A program made the position numbers and the translations under genes. This document shows, piece by piece, positions 1 through 9,006 of a stretch of 64,000 nt of DNA; positions within the stretch are counted from its first letter, which is position 1; each line of letters opens with the position of its first letter. Source of the stretch: Novosphingobium kunmingense (GTDB taxonomy: Bacteria > Pseudomonadota > Alphaproteobacteria > Sphingomonadales > Sphingomonadaceae). The stretch spans positions 62,001-126,000 of the forward strand of contig NZ_PHUF01000003.1 in assembly GCF_002813245.1 (NCBI RefSeq). Direction: 5' to 3'. The notes under the pieces were generated by a model. It saw only the letters and a program-made list of their open reading frames with translations, was not told the origin of the DNA and ran no database searches.

Positions 1-1065
1 CCATTCGCCGCTTTCGATCCAGTGCGCCAGTTCGAACAGCAGTCTTTGGAAGGGCGCGTCATCAAGGAGCGTGCGGACCGACTGATATTCGATCTTGCGG
101 CGCCGTTCCAATTGCTCCGGAAGCTCGCCATGCGCATCATCCGGTCGAGTGTCCTTCCGGATATTGCCGAGCAGGACGTCGAGATCGCGAGCCGGCCCCA
201 GCCCATCGGCAACCGCCTTAAATTCGGCGCGCAGGACTTTCGACGCCGGATCGTCGACAACGTCGCCAAAGGCGCTGAACGCGGCGCGCAGCCGGCGTAT
301 CGCCACGCGGCATTGGTGCAACCCCTCGGGACTGCCACGCTCGGCAACCAGCGGATAGTTCTGCAACAGCTGGTCGAGGCAGTTCCAGGCGATCGCCTGG
401 AAGCCCTCGGCAACGGTCATGGTGCGACGAAGCGTTACCGGACGGGCGATTGCCGCCGCCGGCTGCTTATCGAAGGCCAGCAGGTGGCTCCTCTCGGCCT
501 TGCCGGCCAGCGACCACTGCAATTCGCTTCCCAACGGCAGTTGCTGTGCCAAGGCCAGAACATCGGCAAGCCGGCCCGTGATAAGCTCCATTTCCAGTTC
601 GCAGACGGGCGCTTCGCGATCGCCCGCAGAAATCGCGCCGACATCGAAGGCAAGCTCGACCGTGGACCCGGATAGATGCAGCAGCCGTGTCGTCCGCTGG
701 ATGCGGAGCGAAGCCACCGGCGTCAGCGGAGCGCCGTCCAGCAGACGATTGAGCGCCGCCTTCTGTCTTGCCGGAAAGAGCCGGGGGTCGGGAACGTCAG
801 CCTCGGTTGCCACATTCCACTCCGAGCGGCGCAGCTGCGACCGCTCTGGCGGGCTGAGTTTGAGAGTCTGTTCGCGGCCATCGGCACTTTCGCGAATGCG
901 CAGGGCCGCGCCTGCGCGCATCAGCTGCCCGTCGACCGTATCGAAATAGGTCGTGGCGAAGTCGATTTTGCGGTCCTTGCCCGCGAGAGCCGGGTGCGTG
1001 CGAAGCGTCTCCAGCATTGCCGGGGTGGCCATCAACTTGATTTCGGTCTCAGCAGATCGGTTCAT
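1..1065 (-). CDS. CYTH-CHAD domain protein (inorganic triphosphatase family), 3' end cut by window
   Basis: Reading the minus strand from the ATG at 1065 gives 355 codons open to the window edge. The N-terminus carries the CYTH signature ExExK (E6, E8, K10 in SAETEIKL), followed by the alternating Arg/Glu strands of the triphosphate tunnel (ALRIRES, ELEMEL). From about residue 225 a CHAD domain follows with its conserved His/Arg helices (GLHQCRVAIRRLRAAF, GPARDLDVLL). CYTH members hydrolyse tripolyphosphate or make cAMP, and CYTH-CHAD fusions usually act as triphosphatases with CHAD binding polyphosphate. The C-terminus is outside the window. It is divergent from the TonB receptor at 1272, with a palindrome in the shared region. 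The family call is firm; the substrate is inferred. Confidence 0.9.
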   Translation of the reverse strand, partial: MNRSAETEIKLMATPAMLETLRTHPALAGKDRKIDFATTYFDTVDGQLMRAGAALRIRESADGREQTLKLSPPERSQLRRSEWNVATEADVPDPRLFPARQKAALNRLLDGAPLTPVASLRIQRTTRLLHLSGSTVELAFDVGAISAGDREAPVCELEMELITGRLADVLALAQQLPLGSELQWSLAGKAERSHLLAFDKQPAAAIARPVTLRRTMTVAEGFQAIAWNCLDQLLQNYPLVAERGSPEGLHQCRVAIRRLRAAFSAFGDVVDDPASKVLRAEFKAVADGLGPARDLDVLLGNIRKDTRPDDAHGELPEQLERRRKIEYQSVRTLLDDAPFQRLLFELAHWIESGEW

Positions 1066-1109
1066 GCGACCCTGGCCTTTCAGTGCAAATTGCCGCGATC
1101 GCCCGATAA

Positions 1110-1125
1110 TCTACACTAGTGTAAA
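1110..1125. promoter_or_regulatory. Palindromic operator-like site between CYTH-CHAD and TonB receptor genes
   Basis: The 12-bp core TACACTAGTGTA (1112-1123) is a perfect palindrome and extends to TCTACACTAGTGTAAA with one mismatch. It lies about 45 bp upstream of the CYTH-CHAD start and about 150 bp upstream of the TonB receptor. Half-sites of this size resemble TetR-type operators; no cognate regulator is adjacent, so the regulator is unknown. Confidence 0.4.
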
Positions 1126-1271
1126 AAAGGGGGTCCGTCACCGTCATCAATTTGCATGACCAAGGTCGGCATTCCGCCGCAGAACTGCAACGGATCGGTC
1201 GCCGAAATCGCATCATGCCGTAACATCGCCCGCATAGCGGTGCCCCCCGAAATCACCACACGGGGGCTACC

Positions 1272-3614
1272 ATGAAACGCTTCACTGCCATTCTGCTTAC
1301 CAGCGCCGCATTGTATCCGGGCATCGCCCTCGCCGAGACCGAGACCGCCACGGCCGTCGATGCGGCAGCAGACGCCGAGACCGCAGGCGAAACCGAAATC
1401 GTCGTCTTCGGCCGCGGCCAGTCGCGCCAGACCCAGGAAATCAAGGCCGCCGAAATCGCGCAGCTGACCCCGGGCAGCAGCCCGATCCGGGCCATCGAGA
1501 AGCTGCCCAGCGTCAACGTCCAGTCCGCCGACCCGTTTGGTGCCTACGAATGGTCCACGCGCGTGACGATTCGCGGCTTCAACCAGAACCAGCTCGGCTT
1601 CACGCTCGATGGCATCCCGCTGGGCGACATGACCTATGGCAACCACAACGGCCTGCACATCAGCCGCGCCGTATCGGGCGACAACATCGGCCGGACCGTG
1701 GTTTCGCAAGGGTCGGGCTCGATCACCGCGCAGTCGACCAGCAACCTTGGCGGCACGCTCGAGTTCTTCACCGTCGACCCCGCCGACGTTCTCGGCGTGA
1801 GCGCTTCGGCAACCTACGGTTCGTCCGAGACGATGCGCGGCTTTGTCCGCCTGGCGGCCGGCAGCGAGGACGGCGCCCGCGGGTTCGTATCGGCGCAGTA
1901 CGGCAAAGCCGACAAGTGGAAGGGCGAAGGCGAGCAGCGGCAGTGGATGGTCAGCGCCAAGGGCGTCGTGCCGCTCGGGGCAGCCACGCTCGATGCCTAC
2001 GCCAGCCATTCCGACCGCGCCGAGCAGGACTACCAGGACCTTTCGCTCGGCATGATCGCGCGTCTCGGCTACGATTGGGACAACTTCGGCCCTTCGAACT
2101 ACACGCTTGCGGTTCGCGTCGCGGATATCGGCGCCAACCGCGGCGATAGCGGCACCACCCCGCTAAACCCCGCGGCCGGTACCGTCTATCCTGCGCCGAT
2201 CGCATCGCTCGACGATGCCTATTACGATGCCTCGGGCTTGCGCCGCGATACCCTGGCGGCGCTGGGCGTGTCGGTGCCGCTGGGCGAGACCGCCACGATC
2301 AAGCTGAAGGGCTATTATCACACCAACGAAGGGCAGGGGACCTGGGGCACGCCTTACGTCAACAGCCCGACCGGCGTGCCCATGGCCGTGCGCACGACCG
2401 AATACAACATCGATCGTTATGGCGTGTTCGGCAGCGTCGAAGGCGACCTGGCCTTCAACCACCTAGTCCTTGGCGCCTGGCTGGAAAACAACGATTTCGA
2501 ACAGGCGCGGCGCTTCTACGCCTATTCCAGCCGGACCGTTGCGGGCCTCGATCACCTGAAGTTCATGCGTGATCCGTTCTTCACCCAGTGGGACGTGAAG
2601 TTCAACACCAAGACCTTCCAGTACTATGTCCAGGACGACATCGCGCTGGGCCAGGCCAAGCTGACCCTCGGATGGAAGGGCTTCAAGGTCGACAACGAGG
2701 CCGATCCGAACGTTTCCGGCGGGCGTACGGCCGGCGAACTGACCACCGAGGACTGGTTCCAGCCCCATGCCGGCGTCAGCTATGATTTCGGCGCGATCGA
2801 AGCCTTTGCCGGGTTCACCTCGGTAACCCGCGCGTTCGTTTCGTCGACGACCTCCGGGCCGTTCTCGTCGACCCAGGCCGGCTTCGATGCCATCAAGCCG
2901 CTGCTGAAGCCCGAGCAATCGGACACCTACGAAGCCGGCCTGCGGTTCGACTTCGGCGGTTTCCGCGGCGTGCTTGCCGGTTACCACGTCGATTTCCGCA
3001 ACCGCCTGCTGACCATCCCGACCTCGGTCGGAATCGTCGGCGCGGCCAACGCGCTGCAGAACGTGGGTTCGGTTCGCGCCCAGGGCTTCGAGGCCAGCGG
3101 CGAATATCGCACCGGCGCCTGGTCGCTGTTCGGTTCCTACAGCTTAAACGACAACACCTATCGTGACGACGTCGTCATCCGTACCACCAACCAGGCTGGC
3201 GTCCCGGTGATCACGACCATTCCGACCGCCGGAAAGACCGTGGTCGATTCGCCCCGGCACATCCTTCACGGCGAAGTGGCCTACGACGATGGCCAGCGCT
3301 TCGTCCGCGTTTCGGCCAACCACATGTCGAAGCGCTATTTCACCTATACCAACAGCATGACCGATCCGACCGTCAGCGGCGGGGACGGCCTGGGCTTCGT
3401 GCCGGAACGCACGCTGGTGAACCTGGCGATGGGCTATCGCTTCGGCGAGGACGACAAGCACCCGCTGGAAGTCCAGTTCAACATCACCAACCTGCTCGAC
3501 AAGCGCCATATCTCGACCATAGGTTCGAACGGCTTCGGTAACTGGGGCGACAACCAGACCTTCCTCGCCGGTGCGCCGCGGCAGTTCTTCGTGACGCTCA
3601 AGTCGGAGTATTGA
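1272..3614 (+). CDS. TonB-dependent outer-membrane receptor
   Basis: This is a 780-residue protein with an N-terminal signal peptide (MKRFTAILLTSAALYPGIALA). A short TonB-box-like stretch (EIVVFGRGQ) comes next, then a plug domain at about residues 45-170 (EKLPSVNV, VTIRGFNQNQLGFTLDGIPL, GSGSITAQSTSNLGG). The remainder is a beta-barrel ending in FFVTLKSEY, with an aromatic terminal residue as usual for outer-membrane barrels. The stop overlaps the start region of the downstream secreted phosphodiesterase, so the two are probably co-transcribed. That pairing suggests import of a product released from a phosphate ester or nucleotide. The ligand cannot be read from sequence. Confidence 0.93.
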   Translation: MKRFTAILLTSAALYPGIALAETETATAVDAAADAETAGETEIVVFGRGQSRQTQEIKAAEIAQLTPGSSPIRAIEKLPSVNVQSADPFGAYEWSTRVTIRGFNQNQLGFTLDGIPLGDMTYGNHNGLHISRAVSGDNIGRTVVSQGSGSITAQSTSNLGGTLEFFTVDPADVLGVSASATYGSSETMRGFVRLAAGSEDGARGFVSAQYGKADKWKGEGEQRQWMVSAKGVVPLGAATLDAYASHSDRAEQDYQDLSLGMIARLGYDWDNFGPSNYTLAVRVADIGANRGDSGTTPLNPAAGTVYPAPIASLDDAYYDASGLRRDTLAALGVSVPLGETATIKLKGYYHTNEGQGTWGTPYVNSPTGVPMAVRTTEYNIDRYGVFGSVEGDLAFNHLVLGAWLENNDFEQARRFYAYSSRTVAGLDHLKFMRDPFFTQWDVKFNTKTFQYYVQDDIALGQAKLTLGWKGFKVDNEADPNVSGGRTAGELTTEDWFQPHAGVSYDFGAIEAFAGFTSVTRAFVSSTTSGPFSSTQAGFDAIKPLLKPEQSDTYEAGLRFDFGGFRGVLAGYHVDFRNRLLTIPTSVGIVGAANALQNVGSVRAQGFEASGEYRTGAWSLFGSYSLNDNTYRDDVVIRTTNQAGVPVITTIPTAGKTVVDSPRHILHGEVAYDDGQRFVRVSANHMSKRYFTYTNSMTDPTVSGGDGLGFVPERTLVNLAMGYRFGEDDKHPLEVQFNITNLLDKRHISTIGSNGFGNWGDNQTFLAGAPRQFFVTLKSEY

Positions 3615-3616
3615 TC

Positions 3617-4957
3617 ATGAAGGCCGCGCTGATCGCCGCGCTTCTGGGCACCGCAATTTCCGCTACCGCGGCGCAGGCCGAACCGGTTCTGCTGATTTCG
3701 ATTGACGGACTGCGCCCCGGAGACGTGATCGAAGCCGAGCAGCGCGGCCTCAAGATCCCCAATCTGCGCGCCTTCCTTGCGGAGGGAGCCTATGCAACCG
3801 GGGTTCGCGGCGTCGTTCCCACGGTCACCTATCCCAGTCACACGACCCTGCTGACGGGAACAAGTCCCGCCCGTCACGGGGTCGTCAACAACACGACCTT
3901 CGATCCCAGGCAGATGAACCAGGGTGGCTGGTACTGGTACGCCAGCGACATCAAGGCTCCCACCTTGTGGGAGCGCGCCGCCGCCGGCGGCCACAGCGTG
4001 GCGAATGTCCACTGGCCGGTCAGCGTCGGCGCTGCGGGCGTGACCTGGAATCTCCCGCAGATCTGGCGCACCGGCCATGCCGACGATGCCAAGCTGCTGT
4101 CGGCCTTGGCAACGCCCGGACTGGTCGCCGAACTGGAACGCGCTGCGGGCGAAGCCTACGCACCCGGGATCAACGAGGAAATCGAGGGCGATGAAAATCG
4201 CGGCCGCTTTGCCGAACGGCTGATTGCCATGCGCAAGCCCGACTTTGCTACGGTATACCTGACCGCGCTCGACCACCAGCAGCACCTCGACGGTCCCGAC
4301 ACGCCGACGGCCAAGGCAGTGCTCGAGCGGATCGACGCGATCGTCGGCAAGCTCGTGACGGCGGAACTGAAGGCCCGTCCCGACGCCGTGATCGCCGTCG
4401 TCAGCGATCACGGTTTCGAACCGATCTCGACCGAAACCAGCCTGTTTCGCGCCTTCATCGATGCCGGGCTCATCCGGCTGGATGAAAAATCGGGGAAAGT
4501 GCTCGAATGGGATGCCATGCCCTGGCCTTCGGGCGGCTCGGCGGCCGTCGTCCTGGCGCGCCCGGACGATGCCGCACTGGCGGCGAAGGTCGCCGACCTG
4601 CTGAACAGGCTCAAGGCCGATCCCGCCAACGGCATCGCGACGATTGCCGGCAAGCCAGCGATTGCCGCGTTGGGCGGCAATCCTTCGGCCAGCTTCTATG
4701 TCGATTTCGCGCCCGGCGCATCGGCGGCGGGCTTTGCCGGCAAGGCTGCCCCGCTCGTCGGACCGTCGCACTACAAGGGCACGCACGGATACTTCCCAGC
4801 CGCGCCGCATCTGCGCTCGACCTTCCTGATCAAGGGCAAGGGCATTCCCCGGGGCCGTTCGATCGGCGAGATCGACATGCGGGCCATCGCCCCGACTCTG
4901 GCCCGGATCCTGAAGGTTCGGCTGGACACCGCCGAGGTCCGGCCGATCGACTTCTAA
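3617..4957 (+). CDS. Secreted ectonucleotide pyrophosphatase/phosphodiesterase (alkaline phosphatase superfamily)
   Basis: This 446-residue protein has a signal peptide ending near AQA-EP. The alkaline-phosphatase-fold metal site is visible: LISIDGLRPGD (D30), the nucleophile loop YPSHTTLLTG with Thr77 in the position of the ENPP catalytic Thr, ALDHQQHLDGP, and VVSDHGFEP, with a further metal His in GTHGYFP. ENPP enzymes cleave phosphodiester or pyrophosphate bonds of nucleotides and related esters, here in the periplasm. The ATG at 3617 is preferred over the in-frame TTG at 3611, which overlaps the receptor stop, because the signal peptide begins cleanly there. The overlap indicates an operon with the TonB receptor. 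Confidence 0.88.
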   Translation: MKAALIAALLGTAISATAAQAEPVLLISIDGLRPGDVIEAEQRGLKIPNLRAFLAEGAYATGVRGVVPTVTYPSHTTLLTGTSPARHGVVNNTTFDPRQMNQGGWYWYASDIKAPTLWERAAAGGHSVANVHWPVSVGAAGVTWNLPQIWRTGHADDAKLLSALATPGLVAELERAAGEAYAPGINEEIEGDENRGRFAERLIAMRKPDFATVYLTALDHQQHLDGPDTPTAKAVLERIDAIVGKLVTAELKARPDAVIAVVSDHGFEPISTETSLFRAFIDAGLIRLDEKSGKVLEWDAMPWPSGGSAAVVLARPDDAALAAKVADLLNRLKADPANGIATIAGKPAIAALGGNPSASFYVDFAPGASAAGFAGKAAPLVGPSHYKGTHGYFPAAPHLRSTFLIKGKGIPRGRSIGEIDMRAIAPTLARILKVRLDTAEVRPIDF

Positions 4958-5123
4958 GGCCGCCAGCTCCGTGCGGTCCTGCGGAGCCGCCGCTATCCGG
5001 GAAGAGGGCCGACCAATCGGTCAATTGCCCTTGCCATGGCATGTGCTAAGGTCCTCAGCGCGAATTTAACCGAATCGGGCTGATTCTGGCCAGGAATTGT
5101 TGGGCAAATTCCCAGGAGGCGTC

Positions 5124-5321
5124 GTGTCACCTTTGCCAGCGCAACCAACCGCGGAAATAGACAGTCTCGTCGAGTCGGAACGGCTCAACTGGGTCGTGCG
5201 GGGACGTCTTGCCAACGTCGCGCTCGAGCAGGCGGGACACGACCGGCAACGAGCGACCGCGTTGCTCCAGCGGGCGATAGCCTATCTCGAGATGCCGGAC
5301 GCCCTGCCATCGGATTCGTGA
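5124..5321 (+). CDS. Small hypothetical protein
   Basis: This is a 65-residue ORF. The GTG at 5124 is chosen because a perfect AGGAGG (5114-5119) lies 4 bases upstream; an in-frame TTG at 5097 has no such site. The product is mostly a helical, charged segment (LVESERLNWVVRGRLANVALEQAGHDRQRATALLQRAIAYLE) with no signal or membrane segment. No family is recognised. It stands between the phosphodiesterase gene and the regulator at 5486. Confidence 0.5.
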   Translation: MSPLPAQPTAEIDSLVESERLNWVVRGRLANVALEQAGHDRQRATALLQRAIAYLEMPDALPSDS

Positions 5322-5485
5322 TCGGTCGCGGATAGCCTCCGCTTGAGCTGACAGCGAGCCAGGAAGAATCCGGCTGTCACGGTCAGGGATGGTGCCGCCT
5401 GCGCCTGGCATTCTGCCCGGAACTTGCCGCGAAACAGTCATCATCGTGAAACGTGCGCGATGCATCCCCGAACCTGGGGATTCCG

Positions 5486-6160
5486 ATGAATCATTGCGAC
5501 GTTCTGGTTACGAAAGTTCTTCCCGAAGGAATGCACAACCATGACGCGTTCGGACAAAGCGCGTCGTTCCATCTGGTTGCCGACCGCCTGATCCCGACGC
5601 GACTGGGCACCAACATCTGGGCCTTTGTCGATTGGCACGATGGGGCCGAAGCGTCGCTGCAGATGCAAAACCTGATCAGATCCCATCCGATGACGGCAAG
5701 GGCCAAGGTCATCATGGTGCTCGACCAGCCGGATCTTGCGTCGGGCCAGAAAGCGATGTCCCTTGGCGCGGACGGTTATCTTGTCGGCCCGCTCGATCGC
5801 GGAAAGATCATCGACAGGCTGCTCGTCGAGCAGCAAGGCGGCCGTCACGAAGCCCAGCGCCATAGAATCGCGCTGGGCGACCTGCTCGTCGATGTGTCCG
5901 CCTTTGCGGTTCGCTGGAAGGGGCAGCCGATTCCGCTGTCCCGGACCGAACTGTTGCTCCTGCGGCATCTGGTCGAGCGGTGCTGCCAGGTCACGACCCG
6001 TCAAGAGCTCATCGCCGCCCTTGGCAAGCCGGCCGATTCGATCGCCCTGCGGACGATCGATATCTGGATTGGAAGGATCCGGCGCGCGCTTGCGAAGGCC
6101 GGCGTCACCTATGACCTGCGCTCGGTCCGCTCTGTCGGCTACGTGCTCGACGAACGCTGA
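5486..6160 (+). CDS. Orphan OmpR-type winged-helix regulator with degenerate receiver domain
   Basis: This is a 224-residue protein. The C-terminal half (about 130-224) is a Trans_reg_C winged helix: PLSRTELLLLRHLVERCCQV, then TIDIWIGRIRRAL and SVRSVGYVL, typical of OmpR/PhoB proteins. The N-terminal half is receiver-like (FVDWHDGAEASL, KVIMVLDQPD, AMSLGADGYLVGPLD). It lacks the N-terminal acidic pair, and the usual Lys-Pro of the last loop is replaced by Gly-Pro, so normal phosphorylation is doubtful. No histidine kinase is adjacent. The ATG at 5486 has GGGGA about 6 bases upstream; an upstream in-frame start at 5453 is less likely. It probably regulates its neighbours. Confidence 0.8.
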   Translation: MNHCDVLVTKVLPEGMHNHDAFGQSASFHLVADRLIPTRLGTNIWAFVDWHDGAEASLQMQNLIRSHPMTARAKVIMVLDQPDLASGQKAMSLGADGYLVGPLDRGKIIDRLLVEQQGGRHEAQRHRIALGDLLVDVSAFAVRWKGQPIPLSRTELLLLRHLVERCCQVTTRQELIAALGKPADSIALRTIDIWIGRIRRALAKAGVTYDLRSVRSVGYVLDER

Positions 6161-6168
6161 GGGCCGCC

Positions 6169-6196
6169 GCCAGGAAGGCCTCGCAGCCTTCCTGGC
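6169..6196. terminator. Perfect 11-bp stem hairpin between convergent genes
   Basis: GCCAGGAAGGC and GCCTTCCTGGC flank a 6-base loop, exactly between the convergent regulator (ends 6160) and TonB receptor (ends 6204). There is no long T-tract on either side, so a bidirectional terminator is inferred from position and stem strength. Confidence 0.65.
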
Positions 6197-6203
6197 GACG
6201 TGA

Positions 6204-8927
6204 TCAGAACTTCAGCGTTGCCGACAGCGAGAAGCTGCGACCCACATCGTAGGAGTTGATGTCGAGCCGGTTGTCGCCCGAGCGCTGGTATTCGATATGC
6301 CGCTTGCCCGTGAGGTTACGCGCCTCGAACTTGAGCTCGAGCTCGCGGTTGAGGATCTCAACGCCTTCGCGCGCGACGAAGTCGAGACGAAGGCCCGGCG
6401 ATTCATAGACGTCCGGCTGCGGCGGCGTGCCGAACACGCCGCGGCTCATCACGCGGTCGCTGGCATAGGTCACCATCAGCGTCTGCTGGGACAGTTTGTC
6501 CTGGTTTTCGAAACCGACCTCGAAGTTGACAAGGTGATCCGACTGGCCGGTCAGCTTCGCGCCGTCGCGGAAATAGTCCGACGCCAGCGTCGAGAACGCG
6601 CCGAACACCTGGACCTGATCGTCCGGGGCAACCTCCAGCTTTGACTTGGTGAAGGTGTAGTTGCCAATCACGATCAGCTTGCGCGCGGCGAAGAAGCCCG
6701 ATTCCGCAATCGAGAAGTCCTTCTTCAGTTCGACTTCCGCACCGTACAGCTTCGCCTTGGGCGCGTTTGCATAGGAGGTGATGAATGAGGAGCTGATGAA
6801 GGATTCGATCGGGTTGTCGATCCGCTTGAAGAAGCCGGCGATCGAGAAGCGTTGCTCCGGCGCGAAATACCATTCGAACCGGGCTTCGGCGTTGTACAGC
6901 TGGCTGTCGATCAGCAACGGGTTGCCGCGGTATTCGCGGTTGGTGTCGGGATCGAAATAGGGCTGATTGATCAGTTCGCGGAATTGCGGACGGGCAATCG
7001 TCTTTGAAGCCGAAACGCGAACCTGCATCTGGGGTTCGACTTCCCAGGTAAGCGTGGCGGCAGGCAACCAGTAGCTGCGCGACTGGCTGGTGCCGGTCGT
7101 TGCCGCGCCCGGCACGGTGAACACCTGGATCGGCGAAACTCCGAGCTTTGCCCATTCGTAGCGCACGCCGGCATCGAGCGTGAGCCCGTCGACGATCTCG
7201 AAGTTGGCCTTGCCGTATCCGGCCGCGTTCCGCAGCGTGGCGAGGAACGCCGGATTGCCTTCGTCGCTTTCGATCAGTGAAATCCCGAAAGCGTCGATCT
7301 TGTTCGCACCAAGCAGGAAGTCGGGCCGCTGCAGCGTGACGCCGGCCGGGAGGCAGACCGTCGTCGGGGAGGGCACGCCTTCGCAGATCGCCGGCGCGAG
7401 GAACTGGAACTGCCGCCGCGAACTGGTCCGCTGCGTATCGGAGAATGCGCCGCCGGCCGTCAGCGTGAGGCCGTCGACCGCGCGCCAGGAAAGGTCGGCG
7501 CTGGCCGACCAGAGATCCTCGTTCAGGTCGGAGAAGGTGACGCTCGCATCGCCGCCATTGCCGTTGTTGAGGCGGTTGACGAAGAAGTCTCCCAGCGGGT
7601 CCGCCGGTGCCGCGTTGGTGCGGATATATTCGAAGTAGAGTTCGAACGGCGCTTTGCGCTTGGAATTGGCAAAGCCGCCGCGAACGTCGAGGCTTACATC
7701 AGGAGTAAGCTTGAACTCACCGACGAGCTGCGAGCTGAGCAACTGGCGCTCGTACCAGGCCGTGCGCTGACGCATGCGGTCCACGGTCGAGGACTGCGAC
7801 ACCAGCTGGCCCAGGCTGAGCGAGGCGTACTTGACGGTGTCGTGAATGCCGAGGTTGGTCCAGCGGATCTTGTTCTCGCCGAATTCGAGCCCGATGCCGA
7901 GAAGTCCGTTGAGGACCACGCGGTTTTCGGTGTTGAGCCCGGTGAAATCGGATTCGATCGTCGAAATGTCGGCGCTCAGCGAACGCTGCTGGTGCGGCTG
8001 GCGCGTCTGCCACTTGTTGCTGTATCCGATCGCGCCGATCAGCCCGAGGTTGGTCTCGCCCAGTTCCCACGACTTGGCACCGGAAATCGAACCCGAAAAG
8101 TTGGCCGGAATGTGCCGCCACCGCTGGATCGCGGCGTTGTTGCCGGTGACCAGTTCACGAGCGATCGCGCCGGTGTCGACATTGCCGGAGCTGATCCGTT
8201 CGCCGCTCGCCAGGAACGAGGCGAGGGCCGGCGGGATATTGCGCGCGCCCGAATCGAACCCGGTCCAGTCGCTGCCGCTGCCGTAGTAGGTGTAGCCAAG
8301 GTTCCCCGTGGTATAGGTGTCGCCCGACACCCCGACACCGATCGACAGAAACGGATCGCGCGGAATGGCCTTGGTGGTGAGGTTGATCACGCCGCCGCCG
8401 AACTCGCCCGGATAGTTGGCCGAATAGCTTTTCTGGACGAGCGACGAGGCGATCACGCTGCTGGGAAACAGATCGAGCGGGACGACGCGCTTCAGAGGCT
8501 CGGGGCTGGGCAGCGGCGAGCCGTTGAGCAAGGCCAGCGAGTACCGGTCGCCCAGGCCGCGAACGTAGACGTAACCGCTGCCGACCACGCTGAGACCGGT
8601 GACGCGGCCAAGCGCGCCGGCGATGTTGCCTTCGCCCGTGCGCGCGATGTCTGCCGACGACAGGACGGAAACGACCTGGGGGGCGGACCGCTCGATGTTC
8701 CGGTTGCGGCGCCCGGTCACGACGATTTCGCCGCCGGGTGCCGAAACTTCGACCGGGGGACTCTCGGCGCTGTCCTGCTGGGCCGCATCAGCCGCCGCGG
8801 CCGGATCGTCGGCCGGCGGTGTTGCCTGCTCGGGCGCCGTTTCGGCCGTCTGCGCAAGGGCAAGGCCCGGCGAGGTGAGCGCGGTAGTAGTCAAGGCGGC
8901 AATGACCAGCCGCAGCGGCGTTTTCAT
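6204..8927 (-). CDS. TonB-dependent outer-membrane receptor (YVRGLGDRY-type)
   Basis: This is a 907-residue receptor. A signal peptide (MKTPLRLVIAALTTTALTSP, then GLALAQ) is followed by an Ala/Glu/Asp-rich linker and the TonB box GGEIVVTGRRNRN. The plug has YVRGLGDRYSLALLNGSPLP and VPLDLFPSSVIASS, a signature of a receptor subgroup common in Sphingomonadales and Xanthomonadales. The barrel ends in SLSATLKF with the canonical terminal Phe. The ATG at 8927 is chosen over one at 8948 because GGGGA precedes it at proper spacing and the signal peptide starts there. It lies 79 bp downstream of the lipoprotein gene with a hairpin between them, and is likely in the same transcript. The substrate is unknown. 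Confidence 0.93.
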   Translation of the reverse strand: MKTPLRLVIAALTTTALTSPGLALAQTAETAPEQATPPADDPAAAADAAQQDSAESPPVEVSAPGGEIVVTGRRNRNIERSAPQVVSVLSSADIARTGEGNIAGALGRVTGLSVVGSGYVYVRGLGDRYSLALLNGSPLPSPEPLKRVVPLDLFPSSVIASSLVQKSYSANYPGEFGGGVINLTTKAIPRDPFLSIGVGVSGDTYTTGNLGYTYYGSGSDWTGFDSGARNIPPALASFLASGERISSGNVDTGAIARELVTGNNAAIQRWRHIPANFSGSISGAKSWELGETNLGLIGAIGYSNKWQTRQPHQQRSLSADISTIESDFTGLNTENRVVLNGLLGIGLEFGENKIRWTNLGIHDTVKYASLSLGQLVSQSSTVDRMRQRTAWYERQLLSSQLVGEFKLTPDVSLDVRGGFANSKRKAPFELYFEYIRTNAAPADPLGDFFVNRLNNGNGGDASVTFSDLNEDLWSASADLSWRAVDGLTLTAGGAFSDTQRTSSRRQFQFLAPAICEGVPSPTTVCLPAGVTLQRPDFLLGANKIDAFGISLIESDEGNPAFLATLRNAAGYGKANFEIVDGLTLDAGVRYEWAKLGVSPIQVFTVPGAATTGTSQSRSYWLPAATLTWEVEPQMQVRVSASKTIARPQFRELINQPYFDPDTNREYRGNPLLIDSQLYNAEARFEWYFAPEQRFSIAGFFKRIDNPIESFISSSFITSYANAPKAKLYGAEVELKKDFSIAESGFFAARKLIVIGNYTFTKSKLEVAPDDQVQVFGAFSTLASDYFRDGAKLTGQSDHLVNFEVGFENQDKLSQQTLMVTYASDRVMSRGVFGTPPQPDVYESPGLRLDFVAREGVEILNRELELKFEARNLTGKRHIEYQRSGDNRLDINSYDVGRSFSLSATLKF

Positions 8928-8955
8928 CGGATTTCCCCACGAATTCATTAAGCGA

Positions 8956-8982
8956 GGGGGCAGCCAGAAACTGGCTGCCCCC
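8956..8982. promoter_or_regulatory. Intercistronic hairpin between lipoprotein and TonB receptor genes
   Basis: GGGGGCAGCCAG and CTGGCTGCCCCC form a perfect 12-bp stem with a 3-base loop, inside the 79-bp gap of the lipoprotein-receptor operon. No T-tract follows on the minus strand, so partial termination or mRNA stabilisation of the upstream lipoprotein message is more likely than full termination. Confidence 0.6.
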
Positions 8983-9006
8983 GTACTTGTGTCAGGCAGC
9001 CTTGCT

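Noticed and set aside
4966..4987. Hairpin GCTCCG/CGGAGC after the phosphodiesterase gene as terminator
   Set aside because: The stem is only 6 bp with a 10-base loop and no T-tract; too weak to annotate.
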